Positions 54,414 to 63,459 of a DNA stretch of 64,000 nt are shown here, piece after piece (the first letter of the stretch is position 1; each line of letters starts with the position of its first letter). A model generated the notes under the pieces. That model searched no databases. It saw only the letters and a program-made list of their open reading frames with translations, and had not been told where the DNA came from. Source of the DNA: Heyndrickxia acidiproducens DSM 23148 (GTDB lineage: Bacteria; Bacillota; Bacilli; Bacillales; Bacillaceae_C); the NCBI RefSeq assembly GCF_000374345.1, contig NZ_KB893981.1:1-64000 (forward strand), written 5' to 3'. Both the position numbers and the translations under genes were made by a program.

Positions 54414-55562
54414 ATGGCTGAAAAGTCAGCACGTTCCAAGGAAGTAGAAGAAACTGAATTCACCCTTAAACAAGTAAAAGAACAACTCGTTGAACGCGGA
54501 AAAAAACGGGGTTTCCTCACATATGAAACCATTTCAAATAAGCTGAGCCATTTTGAATTGACATCGGACCAAATGGATGAATTTTATGAATATCTGGGTG
54601 AGCAGGGAATTGATATTACGGATGACCATGACACGAATACACATGAAGATGACGATGCTCCAACACATCATGAGCTGCAAAAAGAAAACGATGAGGAGTT
54701 TGATCTGAATGATCTGAGCGTTCCTCCCGGTGTAAAAATCAATGATCCGGTGCGCATGTATTTAAAAGAAATCGGGCGCGTCGACCTTCTATCCGCTGAC
54801 GAAGAAATTAAACTGGCCCAAAGGATTGAGAAGGGGGACGAAGAAGCGAAACGCCGGCTTGCCGAAGCCAATCTCCGCCTTGTTGTCAGCATTGCAAAGA
54901 GATATGTGGGCCGCGGCATGCAGTTTCTCGATTTGATCCAGGAAGGCAATATGGGCCTGATTAAAGCGGTAGAAAAGTTTGACTACCAAAAAGGATACAA
55001 ATTCAGCACTTATGCAACCTGGTGGATTCGCCAGGCCATCACCAGGGCAATCGCAGACCAGGCGAGAACGATCCGCATTCCGGTTCATATGGTTGAAACC
55101 ATTAATAAATTAATCCGTGTGCAACGGTCACTGCTGCAGGATCTCGGCAGGGAACCAAGCCCGGAGGAAATCGCCGAGGAAATGGACATTTCTCCGGAAA
55201 AAGTCAGGGAAATCATCAAAATCGCACAAGAACCTGTCTCCCTGGAAACGCCGATTGGAGAGGAAGACGATTCGCATTTGGGCGACTTTATTGAGGACCA
55301 GGACGCAACATCTCCTTCCGACCATGCTGCTTATGAGTTATTAAAAGAACAATTGGAAGACGTTTTGGATACGTTAACCGACAGGGAAGAAAATGTGCTC
55401 CGCCTCCGTTTTGGCCTTGATGACGGGCGTACGCGCACTTTGGAAGAAGTCGGCAAAGTATTTGGCGTTACGCGTGAACGGATCCGCCAGATTGAGGCAA
55501 AAGCGTTACGGAAACTGCGCCATCCGAGCAGAAGCAAACGCCTGAAAGATTTCCTCGAATAA
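54414..55562 (+). CDS. sigA: Primary sigma factor RpoD/SigA
   Basis: A 382-residue housekeeping sigma factor. Region 1.1 is acidic; region 2 shows [20 protein letters not shown] and [15 protein letters not shown] (promoter melting and -10 binding); region 4 shows [30 protein letters not shown] (-35 binding). ATG 54414 follows AAGGAGGGGG; the frame from 54363 is not preceded by a ribosome binding site. Confidence 0.97.
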   Translation: MAEKSARSKEVEETEFTLKQVKEQLVERGKKRGFLTYETISNKLSHFELTSDQMDEFYEYLGEQGIDITDDHDTNTHEDDDAPTHHELQKENDEEFDLNDLSVPPGVKINDPVRMYLKEIGRVDLLSADEEIKLAQRIEKGDEEAKRRLAEANLRLVVSIAKRYVGRGMQFLDLIQEGNMGLIKAVEKFDYQKGYKFSTYATWWIRQAITRAIADQARTIRIPVHMVETINKLIRVQRSLLQDLGREPSPEEIAEEMDISPEKVREIIKIAQEPVSLETPIGEEDDSHLGDFIEDQDATSPSDHAAYELLKEQLEDVLDTLTDREENVLRLRFGLDDGRTRTLEEVGKVFGVTRERIRQIEAKALRKLRHPSRSKRLKDFLE

Positions 55563-55650
55563 GCTGCCTCTTTACTGCTTTGAATAGGTTTTGGGAACAA
55601 AGGCGTCTGTGCTTTTCATACACTTAAGCACCGGCGCCGATGTTTATCCG

Positions 55651-55678
55651 GTTTACTTCTTTTGGAGTAAACTTTTTT
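55651..55678 (+). terminator. Terminator after sigA
   Basis: GTTTACT (55651-55657) pairs with AGTAAAC (55666-55672), then six Ts. The next gene starts 20 bp later. Confidence 0.8.
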
Positions 55679-55697
55679 CTTGCAGAAAGGGATCATC

Positions 55698-56279
55698 ATG
55701 CACGCTTTGGCCGAATGTTTCAATAGGGATGTGCAAAAAATGGACGATGCTAAGAAAACGATCATTGTAAATGAAATAAAAATGTGGAAGAACAACCATA
55801 TGATTCCAAAAGAATACTGCGACTTTTTACTTGCGCTTTACAATGAAGGCACTGACGGCACGGATAAAAACAGCAAGGGAAGACAGCACTTACAGCCCGG
55901 GAAATTGGCCATATCTTCCGCTTTCATTTTTGTGCTGGCCTGTATTGCTGTATTTGTCATATATTTTACTGAATTACATTTTATTTTGCAAACAGTGATT
56001 TTGACGGGTTTTGTCGGAATCTTACTTTTTCTGGGAATTCATTATTCTAATAAAGAATTTTTTTATCCGCTCTTCTATATTGGAGCCGCTATTATCTTGT
56101 TGTTTCTAACCGTTTTGGTGAATGAAAGATTATTTGGTAATCATCCCCATACCCTTTATGCGTTGCTTTTTTTTCACTGTGCGCTGTGGTTCTTTGTCGG
56201 AAAAACCTGCAAGCTGGCGTTTTTTACAATATCCGGGGTACTGGGCGCAGTCGTACTGATAATATCTATTGTAATATAG
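55698..56279 (+). CDS. Unclassified integral membrane protein
   Basis: A 193-residue protein. The N-terminal 60 residues are soluble (MHALAECFNRDVQKMDDAK, WKNNHMIPKEYCDFLLALYNEG), followed by about six short membrane helices from residue 72 to the end. The head resembles the IPxxYCDFLLALY pattern of a Bacillus protein family without a named function. AAAGGGATC lies 6 nt before ATG 55698. Placed between sigA and cccA, where B. subtilis has other genes. Function unknown. Confidence 0.7.
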   Translation: MHALAECFNRDVQKMDDAKKTIIVNEIKMWKNNHMIPKEYCDFLLALYNEGTDGTDKNSKGRQHLQPGKLAISSAFIFVLACIAVFVIYFTELHFILQTVILTGFVGILLFLGIHYSNKEFFYPLFYIGAAIILLFLTVLVNERLFGNHPHTLYALLFFHCALWFFVGKTCKLAFFTISGVLGAVVLIISIVI

Positions 56280-56516
56280 ATAAAAAAGTTTTTTAAAAGA
56301 TTTTGTAATTTTTGCTACTTTTCGTATGTCCCTTTTTAAAAGCTGTGGATATTTACCAGGCTTTATTATAAACGATAGTGTAAGCGCAATCAATATGAAA
56401 ACGAAAAAAGAAATCTCTTTATGTTAGGGGTTTCCTTATTAAAAATTTTCAGTTAAAATAGAAGCAAAGTACTGTTAGCATGTTTGAAAAGACACGGATA
56501 CGAGGGGGAAAATTTG

Positions 56517-56885
56517 GTGAAAAAAAATCCTGTTATACCCTACTTGCTGATTATGGCGCTGGGGCTCGTACTTGTTTTTTTTCTCTCGCTTAAAGGGGTA
56601 GGCGATGCAAAGGAATCCGCAAAAGAAAAGGAGAATCCGAAAACAGCACAGACTGCAGACGCAAAGTTTGATCCTGAAGGTTTTGCCAAAAAAAACTGTG
56701 TGACCTGCCACGGAGACAACTTGCAGGGATCTTCCGGGCCAAGTCTGCATGGAGTCGGGGAAAAATTATCGAAGGACAAAATTAAGGACGTACTCAAAAA
56801 CGGCACGAGCGGCGGCATGCCTGCGGGATTGGTGCCCCCGGAACATACGGATGAGATGGCTGATTGGGTGTCCAAATTGAAATAA
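56517..56885 (+). CDS. cccA: Cytochrome c-550 (CccA), membrane-anchored
   Basis: A 122-residue cytochrome c. An N-terminal membrane anchor (about 6-24) leads to a charged linker and a class I cytochrome domain with heme motif CVTCHG (near residue 61) and axial Met in GGMPAGLVP. It carries electrons on the outer membrane face. GTG 56517 gives KKNPVIPYLL as in B. subtilis; GAGGGGG lies upstream. A frame from 56484 lacks a proper ribosome binding site. Confidence 0.92.
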   Translation: MKKNPVIPYLLIMALGLVLVFFLSLKGVGDAKESAKEKENPKTAQTADAKFDPEGFAKKNCVTCHGDNLQGSSGPSLHGVGEKLSKDKIKDVLKNGTSGGMPAGLVPPEHTDEMADWVSKLK

Positions 56886-56991
56886 TCGGGGTTTTTCCCT
56901 TCAGAAGAAAAATTTTGTCTGGAGGGGGATCCCTTTTTTTTGTGGCAAAAAGTGGCTACAATAGAAGTATCTTATGCAAAGTGGTGAAAAG

Positions 56992-57696
56992 ATGAACAGT
57001 GAAAAACTTTCAAAACGGCTCGCAGCAGTGGCCGCTTATATCCCCAAACAGGCCAGGCTCGCGGATATCGGTTCCGACCATGCCTATCTGCCTTGCTACT
57101 GCGTGAAAAACGGGATTGCGGACCGTGCAATCGCTGGAGAAGTCGTGGAAGGGCCTTACCGTTCTGCCCTGAACCGGGTGGAAAAGGCCGGTCTAAAGCA
57201 TAAAATTGCAGTCAGAAAGGGTAACGGGCTTGAAGTCCTTTCGCCGCAAGAAGCAGACTGCATTACCATAGCTGGAATGGGCGGGTCTTTAATTACGTCA
57301 ATTTTAGAGAGAGGAAAAGCAAAGTTGTCCGGGGTAAAGCGGCTGGTTTTGCAGCCAAATGTTGGAGCGGTCTTTGTGAGAAGATGGTGCGCTGAAAACG
57401 GCTGGCAGATCGTCCATGAAGAAATTCTTGAAGAAGATGGAAAAATTTATGAAATCATTGTCGCAGATGCTGTCGGGGAGCGCCGCCCTTACCAATTGCC
57501 GGCAGCGGAACTGTTGATGGGACCGTTTTTAATCAAGGAAAAAAATCAGGCTTTCCGGAAAAAGTGGACAGCCGAAAAAAGAAAATGGCAGCACATCTTA
57601 GAAAGCATGTCTGAAGCACATACAAATGCAGAACTCGCAGATAAGAAAAAAGAATTGCTGCATGCCATTTCTTTGGTGGAGGAGGTTTTACAATGA
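56992..57696 (+). CDS. trmK: tRNA m1A22 methyltransferase TrmK
   Basis: A 234-residue SAM methyltransferase that modifies adenosine 22 in tRNA. Seen: LADIGSDHAYLP (SAM motif I), GEVVEGPYRSA, ITIAGMGGSLI and LQPNVGA, all typical of the YqfN/TrmK family. ATG 56992 follows GTGGTGAAAAG; an earlier ATG at 56974 is less well placed. Overlaps yqfO by 4 nt. Confidence 0.94.
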   Translation: MNSEKLSKRLAAVAAYIPKQARLADIGSDHAYLPCYCVKNGIADRAIAGEVVEGPYRSALNRVEKAGLKHKIAVRKGNGLEVLSPQEADCITIAGMGGSLITSILERGKAKLSGVKRLVLQPNVGAVFVRRWCAENGWQIVHEEILEEDGKIYEIIVADAVGERRPYQLPAAELLMGPFLIKEKNQAFRKKWTAEKRKWQHILESMSEAHTNAELADKKKELLHAISLVEEVLQ

Positions 57697-58811
57697 AAAA
57701 AGTAAACGGGTATGAAATCATTCAGTTGTTTGAACGGTTTGCACCTAAAAAATATGCGCTGGAAGGCGACCCGGTCGGATTGCAGATCGGGCAATTAAAT
57801 CGTCCGGTAAAGAATGTGCTCATTGCACTCGATGTTTTGGAAGACGTGGTGGATGAAGCAATCGAAAAAGATGTGCAATTAATCATTGCCCACCATCCGC
57901 CGATTTTCAGGCCGTTAAAAAAGCTGGCCACTGACACGCCGCAGGGAAGGCTTCTGGAAAAATGCATAAAAAATGGGATTGCGGTTTATGCTGCGCATAC
58001 GAACCTGGATGTTGCCCCGGGCGGTGTCAACGATCTTTTGGCGAAGGCTCTGCGGCTGCAACATACAGAAGTTTTATCGCCGACATATGAAGACAAGTTG
58101 AAAAAATTAGCCGTCTATGTCCCGGTTTCCCATGAAGAACAGGTAAGAACGGCACTTGGCAATGCCGGATGCGGGGCGATTGGCAATTACAGCCATTGTT
58201 CGTTCTCGGTTCAAGGCACTGGCCGGTTTTTGCCTGGGAAAGATACGCATCCGTACATTGGAAAAAGAGGCCAATTGGAAGAAACTGCAGAAGTCAGGAT
58301 TGAAACGATTTATCCGGTTTCGCTTGAAAAAAAGATTCTGCATGCCGTGTTGAAAGCCCATCCGTATGAGGAACCTGCCTATGATATTTATCCTGTTGGG
58401 AATGAAGGCATGGTGCTCGGCCTTGGCAGAATCGGCGAGTTAAATGAGGCGGTGACGCTGGAGGAATTTGCCGGGCAAGTCAAAGCCGCGCTCGATGTCA
58501 AAGCGCTGCGTGTTGTCGGAAATTTGCAGGATAAAGTGAAAAAAGTAGCGGTACTGGGCGGTGACGGCAACAAATATTTTTCCGAGGCAAAATGGAAGGG
58601 CGCCGATGTATTTGTGACGGGCGATTTTTACTATCATAATGCCCATGACGCGCTGGCAATGGGCTTAAACGTAGTTGACCCCGGCCATAATGTGGAAAAG
58701 GTGATGAAAAAAGGGGTTGCCGGGTTTTTGCGGAAAGCGTGTGCGGACAAGCAGTACGAGGCCACGATCCTTGAGTCGGCCGTCCATACCGATCCGTTTA
58801 CTTTTCTTTAA
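57693..58811 (+). CDS. yqfO: YqfO, Nif3-like dimetal protein
   Basis: A 372-residue NIF3/DUF34 protein with an inserted PII/CutA-like domain (about 130-230), the longer Firmicutes form. Metal ligands show in LIIAHHPPIFRPLK, AAHTNLDVAPGGVNDLLA and the C-terminal TGDFYYHNAHDALAMG. A GTP cyclohydrolase I type 2 name is sometimes used but unsupported; the reaction is unknown. Coupled to trmK. Confidence 0.93.
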   Translation: MKKVNGYEIIQLFERFAPKKYALEGDPVGLQIGQLNRPVKNVLIALDVLEDVVDEAIEKDVQLIIAHHPPIFRPLKKLATDTPQGRLLEKCIKNGIAVYAAHTNLDVAPGGVNDLLAKALRLQHTEVLSPTYEDKLKKLAVYVPVSHEEQVRTALGNAGCGAIGNYSHCSFSVQGTGRFLPGKDTHPYIGKRGQLEETAEVRIETIYPVSLEKKILHAVLKAHPYEEPAYDIYPVGNEGMVLGLGRIGELNEAVTLEEFAGQVKAALDVKALRVVGNLQDKVKKVAVLGGDGNKYFSEAKWKGADVFVTGDFYYHNAHDALAMGLNVVDPGHNVEKVMKKGVAGFLRKACADKQYEATILESAVHTDPFTFL

Positions 58812-58843
58812 GCGGGCGCCCGGCTAACAGGCATCTTGAAACG

Positions 58844-58883
58844 AAAATCCCCGGCACTTCGTGATAAAGTGCCAGGGATTTTT
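58844..58883. terminator. Bidirectional terminator between yqfO and ispH
   Basis: AAAATCCCCGGCACTT pairs with AAGTGCCAGGGATTTTT with one mismatch; it has A and T runs on both sides and serves the converging genes. Confidence 0.85.
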
Positions 58884-58889
58884 AATCCG

Positions 58890-59849
58890 TCAAGCTTTGC
58901 GGGAGAGCGCCGGATTTTTCACTTTTGGAAGGATTTTGCTTAACGGCACTTTCCGTTCATGCTGCCAGGTTGTTTCGTCTTCGGGATCGTATTGTTCTAA
59001 AAAGGCAATCACTTCCCGCACAATGGGTGTGGGAGTGGAGGCCCCGGCTGTCACAGCTGTTTTTGAAACATCCTTTAGCCATTCCAATTTGATTTCGGAA
59101 ACATCGGCGATGCGGTATGCTTTTGTGTGCGCAATTTCTTCCGATACCTGGGCAAGCCGGTTTGAATTATTGCTTCTCGGGTCACCAACTACAAGCAGCA
59201 GATCTGCTTCCTTTGCCTGCTCGGCAACTGCTTCCTGGCGGATTTGCGTTGCATGGCAGATCTCGTTATGCTTTTCGGCGGCAGGGTATTTCTGCTGCAC
59301 GAGTTCCATAATATCGGACACATCCCACTGGCTCATCGTTGTCTGGTTCGTGACGATCACTTTTTCATTGCGGATATCAAGTGCTTCCACATCTGCTTTC
59401 GTCTCGACCAGGTGAACGATATGCGGGGCCACCCCTTTTGCACCTTCAGGCTCGGGATGGCCTTTTTTTCCGATATAGATGACATCATAGCCTTCTTTTT
59501 CTTTTTCACGGATCAAATCATGCGTTTTCGTTACATCCGGGCATGTGGCATCAATGGCCACCAGCCCTTTTTCCTCCGCAAGGGCGCGGACTTCGGGCGA
59601 AACGCCGTGTGCGGTAAAAATAACGGTGCCCGTTTTTACTTTTTCCAATATTTCTTTACGGTTTTTTCCGTCAAGGGTAATGATCCCGTCTTCTTCAAAT
59701 GCATCTGTTACATGCTGGTTATGGACGATCATGCCGAGTATGTAGATCGGGCGCGGCAAGGTTTTATCTAAAGCGGCATTGCGTGCAATGACCATTGCGT
59801 CCACAACACCGTAGCAGTATCCACGGGGAGAAATCTTAATTACTTCCAT
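58890..59849 (-). CDS. ispH: 4-hydroxy-3-methylbut-2-enyl diphosphate reductase
   Basis: A 319-residue Fe-S enzyme, last step of the MEP isoprenoid pathway. Three cluster cysteines are visible: GYCYGVVDA (near residue 12), [12 protein letters not shown] (near 100) and HNEICHATQ (near 195), with HGVSPEV and the [12 protein letters not shown] motif. ATG 59849 follows AGGAGG at proper spacing; an earlier ATG two codons upstream is too close to the ribosome binding site, and the far longer frame from 59966 is rejected. Confidence 0.95.
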   Translation of the reverse strand: MEVIKISPRGYCYGVVDAMVIARNAALDKTLPRPIYILGMIVHNQHVTDAFEEDGIITLDGKNRKEILEKVKTGTVIFTAHGVSPEVRALAEEKGLVAIDATCPDVTKTHDLIREKEKEGYDVIYIGKKGHPEPEGAKGVAPHIVHLVETKADVEALDIRNEKVIVTNQTTMSQWDVSDIMELVQQKYPAAEKHNEICHATQIRQEAVAEQAKEADLLLVVGDPRSNNSNRLAQVSEEIAHTKAYRIADVSEIKLEWLKDVSKTAVTAGASTPTPIVREVIAFLEQYDPEDETTWQHERKVPLSKILPKVKNPALSRKA

Positions 59850-59992
59850 TTTCATCCTCCTAATTGGGCTTTGTTTGGACAAGATCTGTACGAAGTCACA
59901 TAAAATTTCACACGATTTCAATGATATTATATCGGAATTCAGCGCAATGTTCAAAACGAAGCACAACAGGCGCGGCAGGCTGTAACCTTAAA

Positions 59993-60021
59993 AACCGTTT
60001 GTACAGCGCGTACAAACGGTT
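59993..60021 (-). terminator. Strong terminator of yqfQ
   Basis: AACCGTTTGTAC (59993-60004) pairs perfectly with GTACAAACGGTT (60010-60021). On the minus strand it is followed by TTTTTA, directly after the yqfQ stop. Confidence 0.85.
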
Positions 60022-60030
60022 GATAGCGGT

Positions 60031-60741
60031 CTAGATAAACAGTTTGGGTACCGAAGCGCCTTCCGGTTGCCTTTTTTCGTGCTTGGGTTTGGCTGCTGCC
60101 GGGCTGCCGGCGGTTTCTGCTGTTGTTGTCTGCCGGCTTTGACGCGATTTTTTTGCAGTTGTTGCACCAGTTTTACGGGTTGTTTTACGGGTTGTTTTGG
60201 CGCCGCTTGTTGGCTGCTCATCTGCTGCTTCGTTATCCGCATCGTTTTCTGTATCATTTTCTGTATCGTTTTCAGCATCATTTGCCGGGGCATTTTTTAA
60301 ACTGCGGTACATCTTCCACATCGCAGGCAGGTTTTTCACGATCGGGCCGTACTGCTGGATGACCGGGCCGACCTGCTGCGCGGTTTTCAGGACGTTTTGG
60401 GTATTGTTTAAAAATGAACTGATTGAATTTGGATTGGCTAAAGTTTTGATCAGCGAGCCCCCGCCATCTGCCCCCCTTTGAAAAGCATTTGCGGCATTCG
60501 CGGCAGCGCCCTGCCCGCCGCGCTGGAACAATCTTGACAGCAGGCCGCCCTGCCCGCGCCCCTGTCCCATCATGCTGCGGCTGCCTAATACACGGGCGTT
60601 TTGCCCGAATGGCGCGGGTCTCCCCACCGGCTGTTGGAAGTTTACCGGGCGCCCCATGATCATCGGGTTCCGCTGGATCTGCCCCATGGGTCTCCCAAAA
60701 TTTGCCTGGCCAAACGTCGGCGAAATATTTCTTGGCGGCAT
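60031..60741 (-). CDS. YqfQ/VrrA-type repetitive coat-like protein
   Basis: A 236-residue protein: Pro/Gly/Gln/Arg-rich N-terminus (PPRNISPTFGQANFGRPM, about 1-75), a middle helical part (about 95-150, IQQYGPIVKNLPAMWKMYRSL) and a basic, low-complexity tail. The tail contains short repeats: three TEND-like units (near 163-175) and KTTRKTTRKT. It is the Bacillus YqfQ/VrrA family, variable in repeat number between strains; function unknown. ATG 60741 follows AAAAGGAG; a longer frame from 60834 lacks a ribosome binding site. Confidence 0.8.
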   Translation of the reverse strand: MPPRNISPTFGQANFGRPMGQIQRNPMIMGRPVNFQQPVGRPAPFGQNARVLGSRSMMGQGRGQGGLLSRLFQRGGQGAAANAANAFQRGADGGGSLIKTLANPNSISSFLNNTQNVLKTAQQVGPVIQQYGPIVKNLPAMWKMYRSLKNAPANDAENDTENDTENDADNEAADEQPTSGAKTTRKTTRKTGATTAKKSRQSRQTTTAETAGSPAAAKPKHEKRQPEGASVPKLFI

Positions 60742-60931
60742 TTTCAACATCTCCTTTTCTTCAAACATATTGCCCGCTAATACTATATGCATGATGGCCT
60801 GAAACGTCTGGTAACGGGGCGGAAATCTTTCCACTGTTGGAAGATATGGATGGGAGAGTGGAAGTTTTTTTAAATGTCGATTATAATAACAAGACGTTCA
60901 TATTGCGGGTGGAATAAAAAGGAGTGGAAAA

Positions 60932-62242
60932 ATGGCAGAAACAACTTGGAAAAAATATCATTTTAAGCCTTTTATTGAAACGGCGATTGATTATAAAGGT
61001 TTCCGTGAACCAACGGAGATTCAGGAAAAATTGATTCCGCTTGTGCTAAAAGGCGAAAGCGCAATCGGCCAGTCTCAAACCGGCACAGGAAAAACGCACG
61101 CCTATATTTTGCCGATCCTCGAAAAAATCAATCCGGACAGCCGGGAAGTCCAGGCTGTGATTACAGCCCCGACAAGGGAACTTGCCAGCCAGATCTATCA
61201 TGAAATTCTCGATGTGGTGAAATGGAAAGAAGAAGGCGCAGAGATCACGGCGCGCTGTTTTATCGGCGGAACGGACAAGAAGCGTGATATTGAAAAATTA
61301 AAAAAGCAGCCCTCCATTGTTGTCGGGACACCCGGCAGGATCCATGATCTCATCAAGGAACAGGCGTTGTTTGTGCATACGGCTAAAACTTTGGTGATTG
61401 ATGAAGCGGACGTAATGCTGGATATGGGTTTTATTGCGGATGTTGACCAGATTGCCGGACGGCTGCCGAAAGATTTGCAGATCCTCGTGTTTTCTGCAAC
61501 CATCCCGGAGAAATTAAAACCGTTTTTAAAAAAATATCTGGAAAATCCGAAATTTGAGCAGGTCCAGCCACGCCGGATTTCAGCTGAAAAAATCGAGCAT
61601 GTCCTGGTTTCGAAGCGTTCAAGGGAAAAAATCGATGTTTTGTATGATGTTTTAAAGGCCAGCAATCCGTATTTGGCGATTGTTTTTACCAATACAAAAG
61701 CTATGGCTGAAGAAGTGTATTCCCAGTTGAATGAAAAAGGTTTGAAAACGGCCCGGATCCATGGCGGTTTAGCGCCCCGTGAAAGGGCAAAAACGATGAA
61801 ACAAATAAAAAATCTGGACTACCAGTATATTGTTGCGACGGATCTGGCAGCGCGCGGCATTGATATTGAAGGGGTCAGCCATGTGATCAACTACGAACTG
61901 CCAAAAGATTTGACTTTCTATGTGCACCGCGCCGGCAGAACTGCACGAGCCAATCTTTCAGGGGTTTGCGTGACGATTTATGAGCCAAGTGATGAACATG
62001 CCCTGGTTGAACTTGAGAAAATGGGGATCGTATTCCACAATAAGGACCTGCGCCGCGGCGAATGGGTGGACATCCACGACCGCAACCGCCGCAAAAAACG
62101 TGTCCGCCAGGCGGATGATATTGAAAAGGCGGCAAGAAAAGCAATCGGCAGGCCGAAAAAAGTCAAACCGGGCTACAAAAAGAAAATCGAACGCCAGGTT
62201 GAAGAAGTGAAAAAACGCCATAAAAAAGCACAGAAGAAATAA
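60932..62242 (+). CDS. cshB: DEAD-box RNA helicase CshB
   Basis: A 436-residue DEAD-box helicase (YqfR). Motifs: Q motif near FREPTEIQEKLIP, Walker A SQTGTGKTHAY, PTRELA, DEAD in VIDEADVMLD, SAT, and ARGIDIEGVSHVINYELP with HRAGRTAR. The basic C-terminal tail (about 380-436) probably contacts RNA. CshB helps cold-shock and ribosome RNA remodelling in B. subtilis. RBS AAAAAGGAGTGG. Confidence 0.95.
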   Translation: MAETTWKKYHFKPFIETAIDYKGFREPTEIQEKLIPLVLKGESAIGQSQTGTGKTHAYILPILEKINPDSREVQAVITAPTRELASQIYHEILDVVKWKEEGAEITARCFIGGTDKKRDIEKLKKQPSIVVGTPGRIHDLIKEQALFVHTAKTLVIDEADVMLDMGFIADVDQIAGRLPKDLQILVFSATIPEKLKPFLKKYLENPKFEQVQPRRISAEKIEHVLVSKRSREKIDVLYDVLKASNPYLAIVFTNTKAMAEEVYSQLNEKGLKTARIHGGLAPRERAKTMKQIKNLDYQYIVATDLAARGIDIEGVSHVINYELPKDLTFYVHRAGRTARANLSGVCVTIYEPSDEHALVELEKMGIVFHNKDLRRGEWVDIHDRNRRKKRVRQADDIEKAARKAIGRPKKVKPGYKKKIERQVEEVKKRHKKAQKK

Positions 62243-62278
62243 AGAAAGTGTAAGTGTAATTGGAAGGGGAGAACGAAA

Positions 62279-63169
62279 ATGTTGAAAATTGGTTCGCATG
62301 TTTCCATGAGCGGGAAAAAAATGCTGCTTGCATCGAGCGAAGAAGCAGTATCATACGGCGCCAATACTTTTATGATCTATACGGGCGCCCCGCAAAATAC
62401 CAGGCGGAAAAAAATCGAAAACCTGAATATTGAAGCGGGCCGCGCCCATATGAAGGAGCACGGGATAGAGGAAATCGTTGTCCATGCCCCTTATATTATC
62501 AACATCGGAAATACCGTGAATCCGGCAACTTTTGAATTAGGGGTTAATTTTCTAAGATCGGAAATAGAGCGGACAGAAGCGATCGGAGCAAAGCAAATTG
62601 TATTGCACCCGGGCGCGCACGTGGGGCAGGGGCCGGAAAAAGGCATCCCAAAAATTATTGAAGGGCTGAATGAAGTGCTGACAGCCGGGCAAACGGTCCA
62701 GATTGCACTCGAAACCATGGCCGGAAAAGGATCAGAGTGCGGAAGATCTTTCGAGGAACTGGCAATGATTATTGAGGGCGTCAAGCAAAATGACAAGCTT
62801 TCGGTTTGCTTTGATACTTGCCATACCCATGATGCCGGCTACGACGTGAAAGACCATTTCGACGATGTACTTGAAGAGTTTGACCGGGTGATCGGCCTTG
62901 ACCGTTTAAAAGTGCTGCATATTAATGACAGCAAAAATGAACGCGGCGCAAGAAAGGACAGGCATGCCAACATCGGATTCGGCTATATTGGCTTTAAAGC
63001 ATTGAACGATATTGTCCACCATCCGCAGCTGGAAGACATTCCAAAAATATTGGAAACCCCGTACGTGGGAGAAGACAAGCAGACAAGAAAACCGCCGTAC
63101 AAATTTGAAATTGAAATGCTGAGAAACGGGCAATTTGACGAAAATCTATTAGATAAGATCATGGCATAA
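62279..63169 (+). CDS. nfo: Endonuclease IV
   Basis: A 296-residue AP endonuclease of the TIM-barrel family. Zinc ligands appear in [35 protein letters not shown] and [22 protein letters not shown], all present. It cuts at abasic sites and in spores repairs damage during outgrowth. GGAAGGGGAG lies before the ATG; 36 nt after cshB, as in B. subtilis (yqfS). Confidence 0.96.
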   Translation: MLKIGSHVSMSGKKMLLASSEEAVSYGANTFMIYTGAPQNTRRKKIENLNIEAGRAHMKEHGIEEIVVHAPYIINIGNTVNPATFELGVNFLRSEIERTEAIGAKQIVLHPGAHVGQGPEKGIPKIIEGLNEVLTAGQTVQIALETMAGKGSECGRSFEELAMIIEGVKQNDKLSVCFDTCHTHDAGYDVKDHFDDVLEEFDRVIGLDRLKVLHINDSKNERGARKDRHANIGFGYIGFKALNDIVHHPQLEDIPKILETPYVGEDKQTRKPPYKFEIEMLRNGQFDENLLDKIMA

Positions 63170-63186
63170 CTTGTTAATAAACGGGC

Positions 63187-63255
63187 TGCCGCCTGCAAAA
63201 AAAGCCGGGAAAATGGTTCAATGATCCCGCTTTTATTTGCAGGCGGCATTTTTTT
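63187..63255 (+). terminator. Long-stem terminator after nfo
   Basis: TGCCGCCTGCAAA (63187-63199) pairs perfectly with TTTGCAGGCGGCA (63236-63248), with an inner CCGGGA/TCCCGC-like stem, followed by seven Ts. Confidence 0.9.
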
Positions 63256-63299
63256 GTTCTTCAGGATTTTAAACGTCCTTGTGCAAAATGAAATCTAAT

Positions 63300-63332
63300 T
63301 GTAATCTAAATGTCGAAGTTTGGTGCTATAAT
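63300..63332 (+). promoter_or_regulatory. Possible WalR box and promoter of the cell-wall hydrolase gene
   Basis: TGTAAT-N5-TGTCGA (63300-63316) is close to the WalR consensus (two TGTWAH halves, 5-bp spacer). A TATAAT (63327-63332) follows; the -35 is weak, fitting an activator. cwlO of B. subtilis is WalR-controlled. The leader to the start is about 120 nt and contains three ACAGATT-like repeats (63354-63410). Confidence 0.5.
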
Positions 63333-63459
63333 TTTAACTATAGTAAATATTAACAGATTCCGAGCAATTTTTACATCATTGCCAGATTACGAGATTAACA
63401 GATTACAGATAGAATTTCAGATTTTTTGAAACACGATACATAGCAATGGAGGAGTTATT

